A DNA stretch of 64,000 bases, taken from contig NC_044984.1 in assembly GCF_008728515.1 (NCBI RefSeq), positions 125,979,349 through 126,043,348 of the forward strand, given 5' to 3'. Shown here piece after piece: positions 1 to 11,425 of the stretch. The first letter of the stretch is position 1. Each line of letters starts with the position of its first letter. Position numbers and translations under genes: made by a program. Source of the DNA: Papio anubis (taxonomy: Eukaryota > Chordata > Mammalia > Primates > Cercopithecidae). A model generated the notes under the pieces. It did not search any database, was not told the DNA's origin, and worked only from the letters and a program-made list of their open reading frames with translations.

Positions 1-106
1 CTTTCAGGTCTGAGTCACACACCACACTCACTATGGATGACTTTCAGGTCTGAGTCACACACCACACTCACTATGGATGACTTTCAGGTCTGAGTCACGC
101 ACCGCA
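1..106. repeat. Minisatellite, 40-bp unit, cut by window edge
   Basis: Two perfect tandem copies of a 40-bp unit lie at 1-40 and 41-80. A third, degenerating copy starts at 81 and loses similarity near 106. Each unit begins ctttcaggtctgagtcac. The array probably continues upstream of the window, so copy number is unknown. Confidence 0.9.
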
Positions 107-661
107 CCAAACTACCGCTGACTGCTGCAAACTTCTCAGAGGTGCTCAGAGCTGTGCAGTGTCTGCAGGATCCTTTGTCAGGAACAAGAACCACCCAAGC
201 AGAAGCAGCTCTGAGAAGCCCTGGGTCTTGTCTTCTCTCCAGAAAAGAGCCTGGGTTTTACGAACATTCGGGTCTGCTCCCCATTCCTCATGGGCTCCTA
301 GCAAGGATTCTTCCCTGAGATCACCCGGAGACTCTGAGGGGAGAATAAGAGTAAGGTTGCTGATCTTTTGGCTGTTTTCCGCCTGGGAGCGCTGAGATGC
401 ACCAAGATGCAGGAATTTCTCTGCCATGTGCCTCTTCTTCATTGTGTGTCTGTGCTTGAGACCACAGCTGGCTTTACTTTAGCTCATCCCCTGAAAAGCA
501 GGAGCAGCATTTGCCCATCAGTAGTGGGATTTTGAGGGTGGTTTGTTGCTGCTGTTTAAACTAAGGTGGTTTAAATTCCAAGTGCTCCCTCCAAAATCCT
601 TCCAAAATAAATGGTGTGTCAAGAATGGGCTTCAGGACACCCTGGGGCCCCCTGTCTCCAC
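107..661. other. Intergenic, nothing recognised
   Basis: No gene, RNA gene or familiar repeat was recognised. Open frames here are short and lack any protein-family signature. Confidence 0.6.
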
Positions 662-796
662 CTGCAGCATCGGCACCACCTGGAGCTCATTAAAGATTTG
701 AATTCTTGGGCCCTCCCCCTCACCCATCCAATCAGAAAAAACATTTTAACAAGACCCCCAGGAGTCCCTGTGCTCATCAAGCTTGAGAATTGCTAC
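662..796. mobile_element. MER5-type (hAT-Charlie) non-autonomous DNA transposon remnant
   Basis: The segment reads like a diverged MER5A/B copy. It has the gcatc..cacctggagct start, a central gaattcttgggccct-type stretch, aatcagaaa, ttttaacaag and a degraded gagaattgctac end matching the gagaaccactg terminus of this family. Family assignment is from memory of the consensus. It is one of the oldest elements in the window. Confidence 0.7.
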
Positions 797-3460
797 TTTG
801 ATAAATCAGTTCTCACACCTGCTGCACAGTGCGGCCTCCTGAGGACTTTAAAAGGTTCTGATGCCTGCTTTGCACCCCCAAAATTTCTGAGAGCTAGTTG
901 GCATGTGGTGGGGGAGCAGTTAGAGCTGCTGGGTGACCCCAATGTGTGGCAGAGCTTCGGAATCACTGATATAGGGAAACCAGGAGAAAGGAACCAGGAG
1001 GCTCTGTCATCTGACAGTGGGTGGTCTCTGTCTATACCCCGGAAGGGCTGTGCCCCATTGTACCGTCCAGCAGAGGGCTGTGTTTCCCCTCAAAGGACAA
1101 CAGGCAGGGAAGGGAAGGGAGGGACCCGATCCCAGAACCTGGCTGGTGTAGGATGGTCCCCGCATGTGTGTGACTGACCCAGCCTTCCCCTTCTCAGTTG
1201 TGGTTTCCAAACAACTGAAGAATGTGCTGAGGAATGCAACATCCCAGGATAAGGAGGGACTGGAGCAACCCAGCCTCCATTCCTGACCCTCCTAGAACAG
1301 GATGTCCTACCTCGAGTTAGCCCATCAATTACGTGTCCCCAGGGTAGAAAACCCAGGGCGGGCGCTTTTCCAAGTTCTCAGCTGCAGTGCCGCACAAGAG
1401 CCACCCAGGTGAGATTCCCTGCACCCTGGGCAGCTCAGCTCTCCTGAGCTCGGGAGACTGATGTGTCATGGATCCAAGGGTTCTGCGGTCCCCTGCTGTC
1501 TGTCTGGGAGTGATAAAGCTGATTTGTGTTCTGCCTCACCAGAGTCATGTGGGTGGGAGTGTGGGCTAGAGATTGGGCAGCCAGCTGCAGGAGGACCCCA
1601 CTTAGATAAACTACCACAGGGACAGAAATTAAATAAACACTTTGGGGCGCTGGGCTCCAATCCAGGTTCAGTGGGTTTTCCCTCTCTCGGCCCTGGAGAG
1701 ATCCTGACAGACACATTCCAGAGGCACCCGACCCTGCTTCTGTCTCCCTGTGTTTTACCCACCACTCCAGCCTGGGCCAACTCTCAGTCAGAGAAACGTG
1801 TGGTGGGGACACGGCACGAGATTTGGGACTCTAGGGGCATGGCCTGGTTGGCTCCGTGTCCTTACAGTGAGATGCCAGTGTGTGCACCTCTCAGGTCAGT
1901 CCCGAGCACAGCTCAGCTTTGGATTCTCTGATGAGCTCAGATCATCCCATCTGATGCATAGAAGGCTTAGTGTGCCAGGCAGGTGCCCACGGACACGTGC
2001 CAGGGCTGAGCCATCCTTACTCCTCTGCAGAAGAACTGTCTGTCCTGACACAGAGATCTCAGGTAAGAGGGATCTGGAGCCTAGGCAGCATTGCTGACCC
2101 CGCACGGGGCTGTGGGACTGGATCCTGGGCTGTCTGAGGCTGGGAGGTTTCCACAGAGAACGTGACCAGTCTCTTAGAGGAACTGCCGGGAGGACTGGGC
2201 CAGGATGCTCAGACACCCTGATGGGCTGAGACGCCACCTGAGAACGGTTAATAATCCCTTATGGACAGAGTTGCAACCCTCCCCCGAGAGCCAGGGCTGC
2301 CTGCTGTGCACTCCTGGCATCTCTCCAGCTTTCCTCCGGAAGCTGCCTCCACTGTCTGCTCTCCAACTCACAGCAGCACTTCTCCAGAGGCCCAGGCACC
2401 AAGCCCTGTGGCTTCAGGAGCCTCATGGTCAGGCTGGTTCATCCTCAAAGGACTAGGACTGAAACGCTGTCCCATCAGCTGACCCACGTGCAGGGCCTGG
2501 GGTGGCCTCATGTCTAGAAATCCACCATGCTGAATGATGGGAAGTCAAGCAAGCCAGCGTCCAGCGTGTGGGCCTGGTTGATGCCACAGTTCCTGGCCCA
2601 GCTCCTGGGGAATTATTCTAAGAAATATGGGGGCCTGGCATGGGCTCACGGTTGGAGACTCAGTCTCGCAAATGACTGGGCAACAGAGATAATTAACGTC
2701 CGGGAACTTCCCTGGATATTTCCAGGAGATTCAGCCTGGGTAGTCTGGAGTCAGCCTGGTTAATGGTTGGAGAATCAGTGTGGTCCATGAAGAGGAATAA
2801 ATCTTCATATCGGGTGATTCAGCCTGATTAGTGTTGAGAGACTAAAGCTCTTGTGTCCCAGACGGAGAAGGGAAAGCAAATACTCCAGTCTGTTCTTAAA
2901 AGGTAAAAAGGTGATTGCTAAATGCCTGCTCTAAAGTCCCCCACAGTGAGTGAGAGTCTGAGCTTGAATAGGCGCCTTGGTTCAGGTCCACTGTGAAGGG
3001 CCCTTCACCTTCCTGCTCCTGGGTCCATTCATTCCCCACCTCAGCACACACTAAACATCTCACCACTTCCTGGATTTTAATTGCCCTTTGAGCTACTTTG
3101 AGATCCACAGACTTCTGTACTAGAATTAGGAGAGACCAGCACTTGTTAAACTTATGCAATAAAATATGAACTACAATTAGAAACAGCCCTTGGCAAAACT
3201 CAGTTCAAGAGGATGTTTTGGAACTATAAGTGCAATTACTCAATGTGAAGCCCTCCAGGGATGGTCATCTGTTCATCTTGGTGAGATCATGAAATAAGGA
3301 CTCCTCGTGGTCAGGGGCCTCCCAGGGGGAAGTTGCTGGAGTGTGGGAGTGGAGCTGTAAGGGTCACAGAGATGAGTTGGGACACTGCCTTTCTGAAGTC
3401 TCAGCCCCTAATTATCTTAGGGGGTAGGTGGCTTCCTGATGGTGTGGAAACAGTCACTAG
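797..3460. other. Intergenic, nothing firmly recognised
   Basis: Mostly unique GC-moderate sequence. Around 2,640-2,850 there are loose, irregular repetitions of phrases such as gattcagcctg and ggttggaga, too diverged to define a unit. Open frames up to 188 codons have no recognisable domain. Confidence 0.55.
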
Positions 3461-3758
3461 CATCTATCCATCATCCACCCATGTATTCACCCATCCACAT
3501 GTCTGTACCTTCATCATCCATTCATTCACCCATCCACCCATCTACCCATTTACTTATTCGTCCACCCATTCACATACTCATCCATTTGTCATTCACACAT
3601 CTATCTACTCATTCACCCATCCATCCATTTGTCATTCATCCATCACCCATCCACCCATCTACTCATTTACTTATTTATCTATTTCCTCTTCTATCCATTT
3701 ATTTATCCATCCGTCCATCCGTCCATCCATCCATCCATCCATCCATCCATTCATCATC
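3461..3758. repeat. (CCAT)n-type microsatellite
   Basis: A degenerate tetranucleotide array of ccat/catt phrases becomes a nearly pure (CCAT)n run near 3,718-3,752. Open frames rich in Ser, His, Ile and Pro that run through it are products of the repeat. Confidence 0.92.
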
Positions 3759-3774
3759 TATATGTCACTGACTC

Positions 3775-3900
3775 ATCTGTCCCTTCATTCAAACAACATG
3801 AATCGAATGTCTGCTCAGTCTCAGGCACTGCTGGGCAGCTGGTTTTATAAAAGACCATGAAGAGAGTGGTTGTGCTGCCAAAGGCCTTCATACTCCATCA
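3775..3900 (-). mobile_element. L2 LINE 3'-end remnant
   Basis: The order cattcaaacaacatgaatcg, then gtctgctcagtctcaggcac, resembles the reverse complement of the L2 3' end, which in sense orientation ends with ...tcaataaatatttgttgaatg. The match is diverged and identified by eye. Confidence 0.5.
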
Positions 3901-5545
3901 CAGGTAATCTTGGGCAAGGTCATAAGATGCCTTAACAAAGACACTGCCTAAGGGTGGGTGGCAGATGATGAAACCAGGGCAGCATCTATGTAACATTGAT
4001 GGGGCCTCTGCAGAGCTTTCTCGCCTTCTTATCCAGCCATGCAACAAGCATTACTTAGCTTCACCTGCCCCTGTACTTGATTTAGTAACTGGCTTAAGAA
4101 ACTTATTGTCTTTTGGGGAGTCGGTCACAGGAACAGGACTTTTGGAGTCAAATCAGAGAAATGCAAGTCAGAAATGCTAAGACAACGGGAACATTTACGG
4201 ACTCAAGGAATCCAGGAAGGGTTGTTTTGCACAAGTTATTCTCTGACTGCCCCTCTGCATCGATTCCGTGCCCTTCTCTGACCTCGCTGTGCCCAGCAGG
4301 CAGACCTCTATAAATGGCACCAGTGGGGCTCCCTGCCCTCTGGATTCTGTTGGATTTGGCTGATGAGAGTCAGCAGGAGAAGCCTGAGGGTAGGAGGAGA
4401 CAGAAGTTGGAGCCTGCTTGACTGACGTTTGGCAGTGGAGGTTTTCCTTCAAATAAGATCTCCGATCCTGCCAGATAACTCCTCTCCCAGAGTTACAACC
4501 CTCCCTGCATTCCAGAAACAAAGCCCCACACCTGTGCCCTGGGGCTTACGGCGGATAACAGCTTCCCTGCGGTTCAGTTCATGGGGTGCAGCCTCCCCAT
4601 CCCTACCTAGACCTCTGTAAATAGCCTCTGCTTTGAACTCTCTGCAGGGAGCCCTGTGGCTCTGCTCTCAGACTCAGATTGTGCAGCCAAAGAGCAGGTC
4701 AGATGTGCAGGTGAGTGTCGGAGCAGCCGCCCTGGATGGTCCAGCCCCACCTCCTCTGTCTTCTAATGAGACTGGCTTAAGTCTTTGTCATGGTAGATCA
4801 GCCTTCTCCATAGGACAGAAAACATGTGGTCTCTTCCTCTTCTTGGCTTCATGTAGTTCCAGTTTAAAAAACCCCAGAGAATGCTTCCAATAGACCTGCC
4901 TGCGGGGTCAAGTGACCACCGATAGACCAATCAGTGGTGGCTATGGGGGCGGAGTCATATATGAGCACAGTATATTCCTGGAACCAGACGGCTGGATGGG
5001 AGGAACATCTCCCTTGAGAACAGAAGGTGCATTTCCACACACAGTGGGGGATGCTGGAATGACGAGAAGTGAAGCCCCTATGTGGATTCCATTACCTGTG
5101 GCCATCGTGATGTGTCATCAAACCGACAGCACTTATAAAAATTTGAAAAACTGTCCAATCCATTTTTAACCCAGGAGCCCAGATGCCCATGGCAGCAACA
5201 GCCCCAGTACTGAAAGGTGCCCCGAGCCCCAGATCTAAGAGGTGGAGGGGGTTTGTTTGAGGGCTTTCAGAGCCCCAGGCACTGCAGGTAAACCCAGGAC
5301 AACTGCCCCCTGAGAGGGTGACCAGCCTGACCTGCCTCCCTCGGATCACACACACGCTGGAAGCCCTGCCCTGTCCTCTGGGGCTCTGCACCCCACGCTG
5401 CTGGAGGACTCCAGGCCATCAGTCTGATTCTCTCTCCCCCGCCAAGCATGCACAGCAGTCCCAGGCTCAGCTCCCCACTCCAGGGACACGGGTCACCCAC
5501 AGCCGGGTAACTGAGAACCAAGACCACCCCACTCCGCGCCTTTGA
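3901..5545. other. Intergenic, nothing recognised
   Basis: No familiar repeat or gene was recognised between the L2 remnant and the Alu. Confidence 0.55.
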
Positions 5546-5571
5546 CATGCTCTTTTTTTTTTGACAGTTTT

Positions 5572-5873
5572 TTTTTCTTCTTTCTTTTTTCTTAGACAGC
5601 GTCTCGCTCTGTCGTCCAAGCTGGAGTGCAGTGGCACAATCCCGGCTCACTGCAGCCTCCGCCTTTCAGGTCAACGCCATTCTCCTGCCTCAGCCTCCCG
5701 AGTAGCTGGGACTACAGGCGCCGCCACCACGCCTGGCTAATTTGTTGTATTTTTAGTAGACAGGGTTTCACTGTGTTCGCCAGGATGGTCTCATCTCCGG
5801 GATCTGTGATCCGGCCTCACTTTGGCCTCCCAAAGTGCTGGGATTACAGGCGCGGAGCCACGCCTCGGCCCCT
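5572..5873 (-). mobile_element. Alu element, reverse orientation
   Basis: Reverse-oriented dimeric Alu beginning with an interrupted poly-T tail, followed by gtctcgctctgtcgtcc, the mid-element linker and the ctgggattacaggcg end. An imperfect flanking duplication (gacagtttt near 5,563; ggcagtttt near 5,876) marks the insertion. It carries several substitutions and short deletions. Confidence 0.93.
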
Positions 5874-5884
5874 CTGGCAGTTTT

Positions 5885-6315
5885 AAAGAGGTTGGAAGCT
5901 GCAGTTTCTCTCCGCACTTTGAATCTAGGGTGATTACTAGGTGGCCGGCACTCCTGAAATGTCTGACTGAGAGGTACCTGGGGTTTGGCTTCTAGATCAC
6001 TGTCAGTACTGAAGGTGTTAAGCCTGTAGTTTAATTATCTCCAGGATAAGTCTTGGGATAGATGAGGGACAACTGCTTGGTCAACCCAGAAGTGAACAAA
6101 CACCCCTGCCCTCCACACCCCTGCCCCTCCACACCCTGCCCTCCACACCAGCCCTCTTCCCTCACCAGGTCACTATTAACGTTGAGATTTTCTCTGATCA
6201 TCACATGCGTGTTTAATAGGTGCTTGCTTGGCACAGCATGGGTGCTCCGTGAACGGTTCTTGGATAAGTGAGCTTATGCCATCCAGGGGCTCTGGTCAAG
6301 GCTCAGGCAGCCAGG
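5885..6315. other. Intergenic with a short C-rich repeat
   Basis: Unique sequence. A short run of cctgccctccacacc-like phrases lies at about 6,102-6,148. No gene seen. Confidence 0.5.
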
Positions 6316-6474
6316 CCCCCATCCAGGCCCCTGACTCACTGGCGCAGTGCTAACGTGATGCTGTGTGATCCCCATCCAGGCCCCCCACTCACTGGCTAGT
6401 GTGCTAACGTGACAGCCAGATCCCCCATCCAGGCCCCTGGCTCACTGGCGCAGTGCTAAGGTGACTCCAGGATC
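6316..6474. repeat. Minisatellite, 53-bp unit, three copies
   Basis: Three tandem copies start at 6,316, 6,369 and 6,422. Each begins with ccccatccaggccc and contains ctcactggc and gtgctaa. The units are diverged, with about 80-90% identity by eye. Confidence 0.85.
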
Positions 6475-6812
6475 CAGGTGCTCTTGGGGTGGCCGGCCAA
6501 AGCAGTCAGGACTTTTGGGGTCACAAGCAATGGAAACCGAAGGGGAGGGTGGAACATCTGGCTGGGAAAGGACAGCTCAGCGTCCACCAGCAGGAGCTGC
6601 TCACAGAGCCTGTTTGGGGTCTCCCTGGATGTGTGAGCCCCACAGACTCACTCTGCCCACACAGGTCTCACTTAGGACCCGAAGCAGTGGAAAGCGGAGG
6701 CTGCTCGGGTTAAGAGGGGCATTTTCACCTGGATCGAATGGTGCCTGCCAGGGCTCTTCCCAGCAGGAAATGGGATGTTGTTGTTGAAGGAGGGAATGGA
6801 CATGAGTGACGG
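6475..6812. other. Intergenic, nothing recognised
   Basis: Unique sequence between two minisatellites. Confidence 0.5.
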
Positions 6813-7206
6813 TCGTGCAGCGATTGTCCACTCATGACGGGTCCACTCATGACAGGTCCACTCACTGATGGGTCATGCAGCAATTGTCTACTTACGACGG
6901 GTCCACTCACGATGCGTCCACTCACTGACAGGTCCACTCACTGACGGGTCTACTCACGATGGGTCCACTCATGATGGGTCCACTCACCGACGGGTCATGC
7001 AGCAATTGTCCACTCGTGATGGGTCCACTCATGATGGGTCATGCAGCAATTGTCCACTCACGACGGGTCCACTCACGACGTGTCCACTCACAGGTCCACT
7101 CACTGACGGGTCCACTCACGACGGGTCCACTCACGACGGGTCCACTCACTGACGGGTCCACTCATTGACAGGTCATGCAGCAATTCTCCACTCACTGACG
7201 GTTCAG
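6813..7206. repeat. Minisatellite, 15-16-bp unit with a higher-order pattern
   Basis: About 25 units of the type gggtccactcacgac or gggtccactcactgac. At irregular intervals a unit is replaced by tcatgcagcaattgtc (near 6,812, 6,871, 6,996, 7,037 and 7,173). This gives a second layer of repetition. Open frames across it on both strands are repeat products. Confidence 0.93.
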
Positions 7207-8283
7207 ATCAATAGATTTGTGCAAAGTTAATTACAACAAGATGTGGCATGAACTCACAGGGCATGAGGGCCAAAGCTTAATCACCAGTGGCACACGTGTT
7301 GTGGCCCTGAGGGCTACAGGGCATTTCCTCCAGGGTATGGGTGACCGGGGACCTGGTGGCAGCTGCTCAGTGAAGGAGGACGTATCCCCGCGGTGTGCAA
7401 ACAAATCCTGCCCTCGGCCCTCCACGGTGGGCTGGAGTAACCTTTCCTGCCTTCTTTCTTTTTACTGAGATTAATTATCCTCCGTGGAGCAGTAAATCCC
7501 ACCGCCTTTCAACAGCCAGGAACAGGAGCTGCTAAACAGAATTTACTGCAGGACAATCTGCTTTCCTCCCAGGCATTTGCACGGGCGCTTCCCACTCAGA
7601 AGGCTGGGCAGGAGCTTGTGCAGAGAGAGCTGGAACTCTGGGAAAACACGTTTCATCACCATGGCTGATTTGGAGTGAAAAACACATTAACTAGGGAGCT
7701 CGGTCTGCAACTCCATGTGCAAGAAAGTAACTTTGAAATCATCTTCCTATAATGGAAACGCACTTCCGTTTCTTCCTCCTATCTGCGTCCTTGGTGGAGA
7801 GGTCATCCCAGCCAGGTCAGGGTCTCCACTCACTCTTTCCCTGGTGTTCTAAGTTCTGCAAGGGTAAAACGAGCATTTCTGAAATACATATGTTTGGCAA
7901 ATTTGCAGACGTATGAATGTGAGCTGCATCAGAAATCCCACCTCCTACCCTAGCATCCAGGTGTGTATGGAGCTGGCAGCAGCGAGGGCTGATTCCTCAC
8001 CTGGCTGGCTCTGTGCATCCTCCCAGCCGTCCCCAGCCCTCCCGAGGATGGTTCTGCACACACTCCCCGAGACCCTTTAGGGGAGTTCATGTTCACCTAA
8101 TCAGCCAATGTCATCGTTTGTTTTTAAGGTAAGGGCTTTGACACATGTGTGGGGGCCATATGATGGCGTGACGTTGTCTGGGAGGGCACCTGGCCCAGGT
8201 GTGGCTGTCCTTGTGGCCTCACTGGGACATCCTCACTCCTATGAGTCCCTCAGAGGAGTCTGGCCCGCTCAGGTCTCTGTGGC
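7207..8283. other. Intergenic, nothing recognised
   Basis: Unique sequence; no convincing exon or repeat recognised. Confidence 0.5.
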
Positions 8284-8432
8284 TTTCTCCTCTTCCCCTT
8301 ACCTTCCTCTCCCACCTCCTCCTCCTCCCTTCCTCCTCCTTTTTCTCCTCCCTGTCCTCCCCCACTTCTTCTTCTCCTCCTTGTCCTCCTCCCTATCTCC
8401 CTCCTCCCTCCTCCTCTACCTGTCCCCTCTGA
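8284..8432. repeat. CT-rich low-complexity tract
   Basis: Almost pure pyrimidine on the + strand, made of cctcctcc and ttctcctcc phrases. It creates artificial Ser/Leu/Pro-rich or Arg/Glu-rich reading frames. Confidence 0.9.
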
Positions 8433-10249
8433 GCCACCTGCAGAGTGGTCTGTGGGTGCAGCATGTTCATGATGCCCTTGCATGCATCCCTCATGGGCAG
8501 AGGATGGGGGAAGGAGGAGTGTGCTGATGGCGGGCAGTGGGGGGCCCAGACTGTGCTGCCACTGAGCCTCCTGGGGTCTCCCCTCCCTGCTGGCTCAGGA
8601 GATTTGAGGAAACCCCCTGTGGCAGGCTGACATAGGGACAGTAAATCAGGATCCTTCTGAGTAGGGCCTGGAGATACGAGGTGCAGCTCCCCAAGCCCGG
8701 TGCTGGGCCATTCAAGAGCAGAGTCTCCAGGGCTGGCAATTCCCCTCCAGGAAAGGCCAGCAAAGCCCACGCAGCAGGATGATATTGTGAAGCTTTGACT
8801 GATGTATGTTTGCCTTCGGGTGTCTCTTTTATTCCCTGACCCTTCCCCATTGGGGTCCTCACTGTTGAGGCTTTAGCTCCCAAGAGGAAGCCCTTCAGCC
8901 AAAATAGAGAACAAAGCAATAAATTACTGCTTTTAGAATGTGTGCGTTTCAAGTACATTCCCCTGCTGCAATGCAGAGACACTTGGAAAATGTTTTCTAA
9001 GCCAGTTTTTTTTTCCCTAGTCCTAAAATAGGTAGAAATTATTTCTGGGTTGAGGAAGAGAAAAGAATCAGAGAAGAAATAGAGACATTGGGGAGGGTCT
9101 GCAAGAAGGAACCCTGCACCAAATGCCATCTCTTAGTCCTGAAATGGAGAATGACGCATGACCCTGAAACATCTGGGGTCTGAAAGCAAAGAGGACTTTC
9201 GTTCATTTCCTACGTGGAAATCTGTAAGAGGTGGCATCACAATGGGCCCCACACTGCCAGATGACGGTAGACAGAGAAGAGGTGACTGGTGAGGCTTCAG
9301 GGCACAGAGACTCAGGAGGGGCTGTTTGGGTACTTATCTTCCAGTACCTGGGGGAGGGAGTGATGTACCCTGGGCCCCGGAGGACCAGGTCAGGCCGTGG
9401 AGGGAGGGATGTGGAAGCAGGGCTGCTCTGGGCTACAGGAGCTGACACGAGGCACGCTGAGCACTGCACAGCCAGATCCTGAGTGGGACAGGCACGGACA
9501 GCAGGTGTCGGCATGGGAGGGGATGGCTGAGGATCTTACCCTGGCTACACGAGAACTAGCAACATAGAGGCAACAGAGCAGGGAAGGGAGAAAATCCTTA
9601 ATGGTCTAAAAAAAAAAAAAAAACTACCACCCCAAATTGATGCCATTCACCTGGAACTGAGTCTACTCTTTTCTGCCATTAGGCAGTGTGTGGGCTCCCG
9701 AGAGAGACTATACTCAGTTATAAAGGAACCAGGCGATTCTGCACATGTGAGTTGATGGCTTGGGAAGAGATGCCCACTGCATTTACAAGAGTGCTTTGGG
9801 AGAGACAGTTAAATTCAGTGTAACAAATGTCAAATTTGTTTTAAGGCCAAAGAGAAACAAATATATATTTTTTTCTTAACCAGGAGGTAAGATTGGCCCA
9901 GGGCCAACAAGGCTGATCTGAGTCCGATACCACTCTGGATTTAGGGCAGTAGGGGTTAGGGTGAACACTCAGGTGGGCACACTTCAGGGTGGGCTCAACC
10001 AAGTTCTGGGTGCAGCTGGGCTGAGGAGGAGATAGCAGAAGCAGTAGACAAATGTAGGAAAGAGGAAGAGAGACAGGGCTGGGCTGGGAGAAGAAGCACT
10101 GCATTGAGGACGCCACAGGTGGAGATCTGATTCTTTCCTCACCCTCATGACTTGGGAGCACCACCTCCTTACAGTCCGGGGAGGAGGGAGGAAGGCTTCA
10201 CAGCAAAGGAGGAAAAAACCAGCAGAGTTTCTTCATTAGACTCATAAAA
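8433..10249. other. Intergenic, nothing recognised
   Basis: Includes a short poly-A run at about 9,608-9,625 but no identifiable element around it. The 212-codon open frame on the minus strand at 8,491-9,129 has no family signature. Confidence 0.5.
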
Positions 10250-10625
10250 ACTTGCTTAATTCATTCATTTGTGCACTGGTTTCTTCATTGCTTCAGGAGA
10301 GTTTTGTCTACTTCATCACTGACACTGTCCAGGTACTGTTGACCAGTGGAGATCAAGGCTAATAAGGGCCCTGCTCTCTTAGAAAACAGACACAAAATGA
10401 CAAAATGAGTAGCAAAGCAAGATAATTTTAGATAGTGATAATTGCTACAAAACCAACCAAAAAGTGAAAAGATAGAGAAAAACTTGAGGAGGCCACTTCC
10501 ACAGGGTCAGAGAAGTTCTCACTGAAGCGACTTTTGTGCTGAGAACTCAACGCTGAGAAGGAATCAGACATGTGGATGTATCAGAAAGAACATTCTAGAC
10601 AGAGGAAAGAGCAAATGCTACATTC
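10250..10625 (-). mobile_element. L2-type LINE fragment
   Basis: Phrases in the reverse of the L2 3'-end order can be followed: aattcattcatttgtgcac, gagatcaaggctaataaggg, agataattttagatagtg and gaacattctagacagagg. The last three are typical of the region upstream of the L2 terminus as commonly seen in genomic copies. Assigned by eye and diverged. Confidence 0.5.
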
Positions 10626-10689
10626 CATGAAGAGGGAAAAGATTCACTTATCCTTTAACTCTCAAATAAAGACCTATTAAAAGAAGAGG

Positions 10690-11035
10690 CATGCCAATTT
10701 CCAGGTATAAATACTATTTATCTCAATTTGTATTGTCCAGTGTTTATCTTAATTTTGAATTATATATGCAAATGTCCACCTTCCAACCAAAAATTACAAG
10801 ACACAGAAAAAAAGCACAAAAGAGTTCATTGTCAAGAGACAAAGCAACCAACAGAATTAGACAAATATGTCACAGATGTTGGAACTATAAGTCAGGGAAT
10901 TTAAAATAATGTTGATACTATGTTAAGGGATCTAATGCAAAATATGAAAAACATACAATAATAGGACAGGAATTTTACTAAAGAGATGGCAACTGTACTG
11001 AATTAAATGTTAATGCAAGAGAAAATAACATAGTG
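10690..11035 (+). mobile_element. Old L1/HAL1 5'-half fragment
   Basis: The stretch gtcacagatgttggaactat, followed by ggaatttaaaataatg and ctaatgcaaaatatg, matches the start of the ORF1 region in old L1M/HAL1 elements as I remember it. It is degenerate, with no intact ORF1. Confidence 0.6.
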
Positions 11036-11325
11036 ACAGCAGGTGCAGTGGCTCACACCTGTAATCCCAGCACTTTGGGAGGCTGAGACAGGTGGATTAC
11101 CTGAGGTTGGGAGTTTGAGACCAGCTTGACCAACATGGAGAAATCCTGTCTCTACTAAAAATACAAGATTAGCCAGGCGTGGTGGCACATGCCTATAATC
11201 CCAGCTACTCGGGAGACTGAGGGAGGAGAATCGCTTGAACCCGGGATGCAGAGGTTGCGGTGAGCTGAGATCGTGCCATTGCACCCCAGCCTGGGCAACA
11301 AGAGTGAAACTCCGTCAAAAAAAAA
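11036..11325 (+). mobile_element. Alu element at the outer edge of the left arm
   Basis: Full-length dimeric Alu in forward orientation, starting at about 11,038 and ending in a short A run. Its tail continues into a purine microsatellite, and the inverted-duplication homology begins just after that. I see no convincing target-site duplication, which is unusual for the Alus in this window. Confidence 0.93.
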
Positions 11326-11420
11326 GGGAAAAAGAAAGAAAAGAAAGAAAGAAGGAAGGAGGAAGGAAGGAAGGAAGGAAGGAAGGAAGGAAGGAAGGAA
11401 GGCAGGCAGGCAGGCAAAAA
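11326..11420. repeat. (GAAA)/(GGAA)/(GGCA)n microsatellite from the Alu tail
   Basis: The Alu A-tail has expanded into gaaa, then about a dozen ggaa units, then four ggca units. It separates the Alu from the left arm. Confidence 0.93.
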
Positions 11421-11425
11421 AAGAA

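Noticed and set aside
3333..3860. 175-codon Ser/His/Ile/Pro-rich frame
   Set aside because: Translation of the (CCAT)n microsatellite.
6813..7206. Possible CRISPR-like array
   Set aside because: Units are 15-16 bp in tandem without unique spacers, and the genome is a primate. It is a minisatellite.
8491..9129. 212-codon open frame on the minus strand
   Set aside because: No recognisable family, unremarkable composition, and neighbouring frames are also open.
9940..9965. Telomere-like ggggttagggtg
   Set aside because: A single ttaggg occurrence, not an array.
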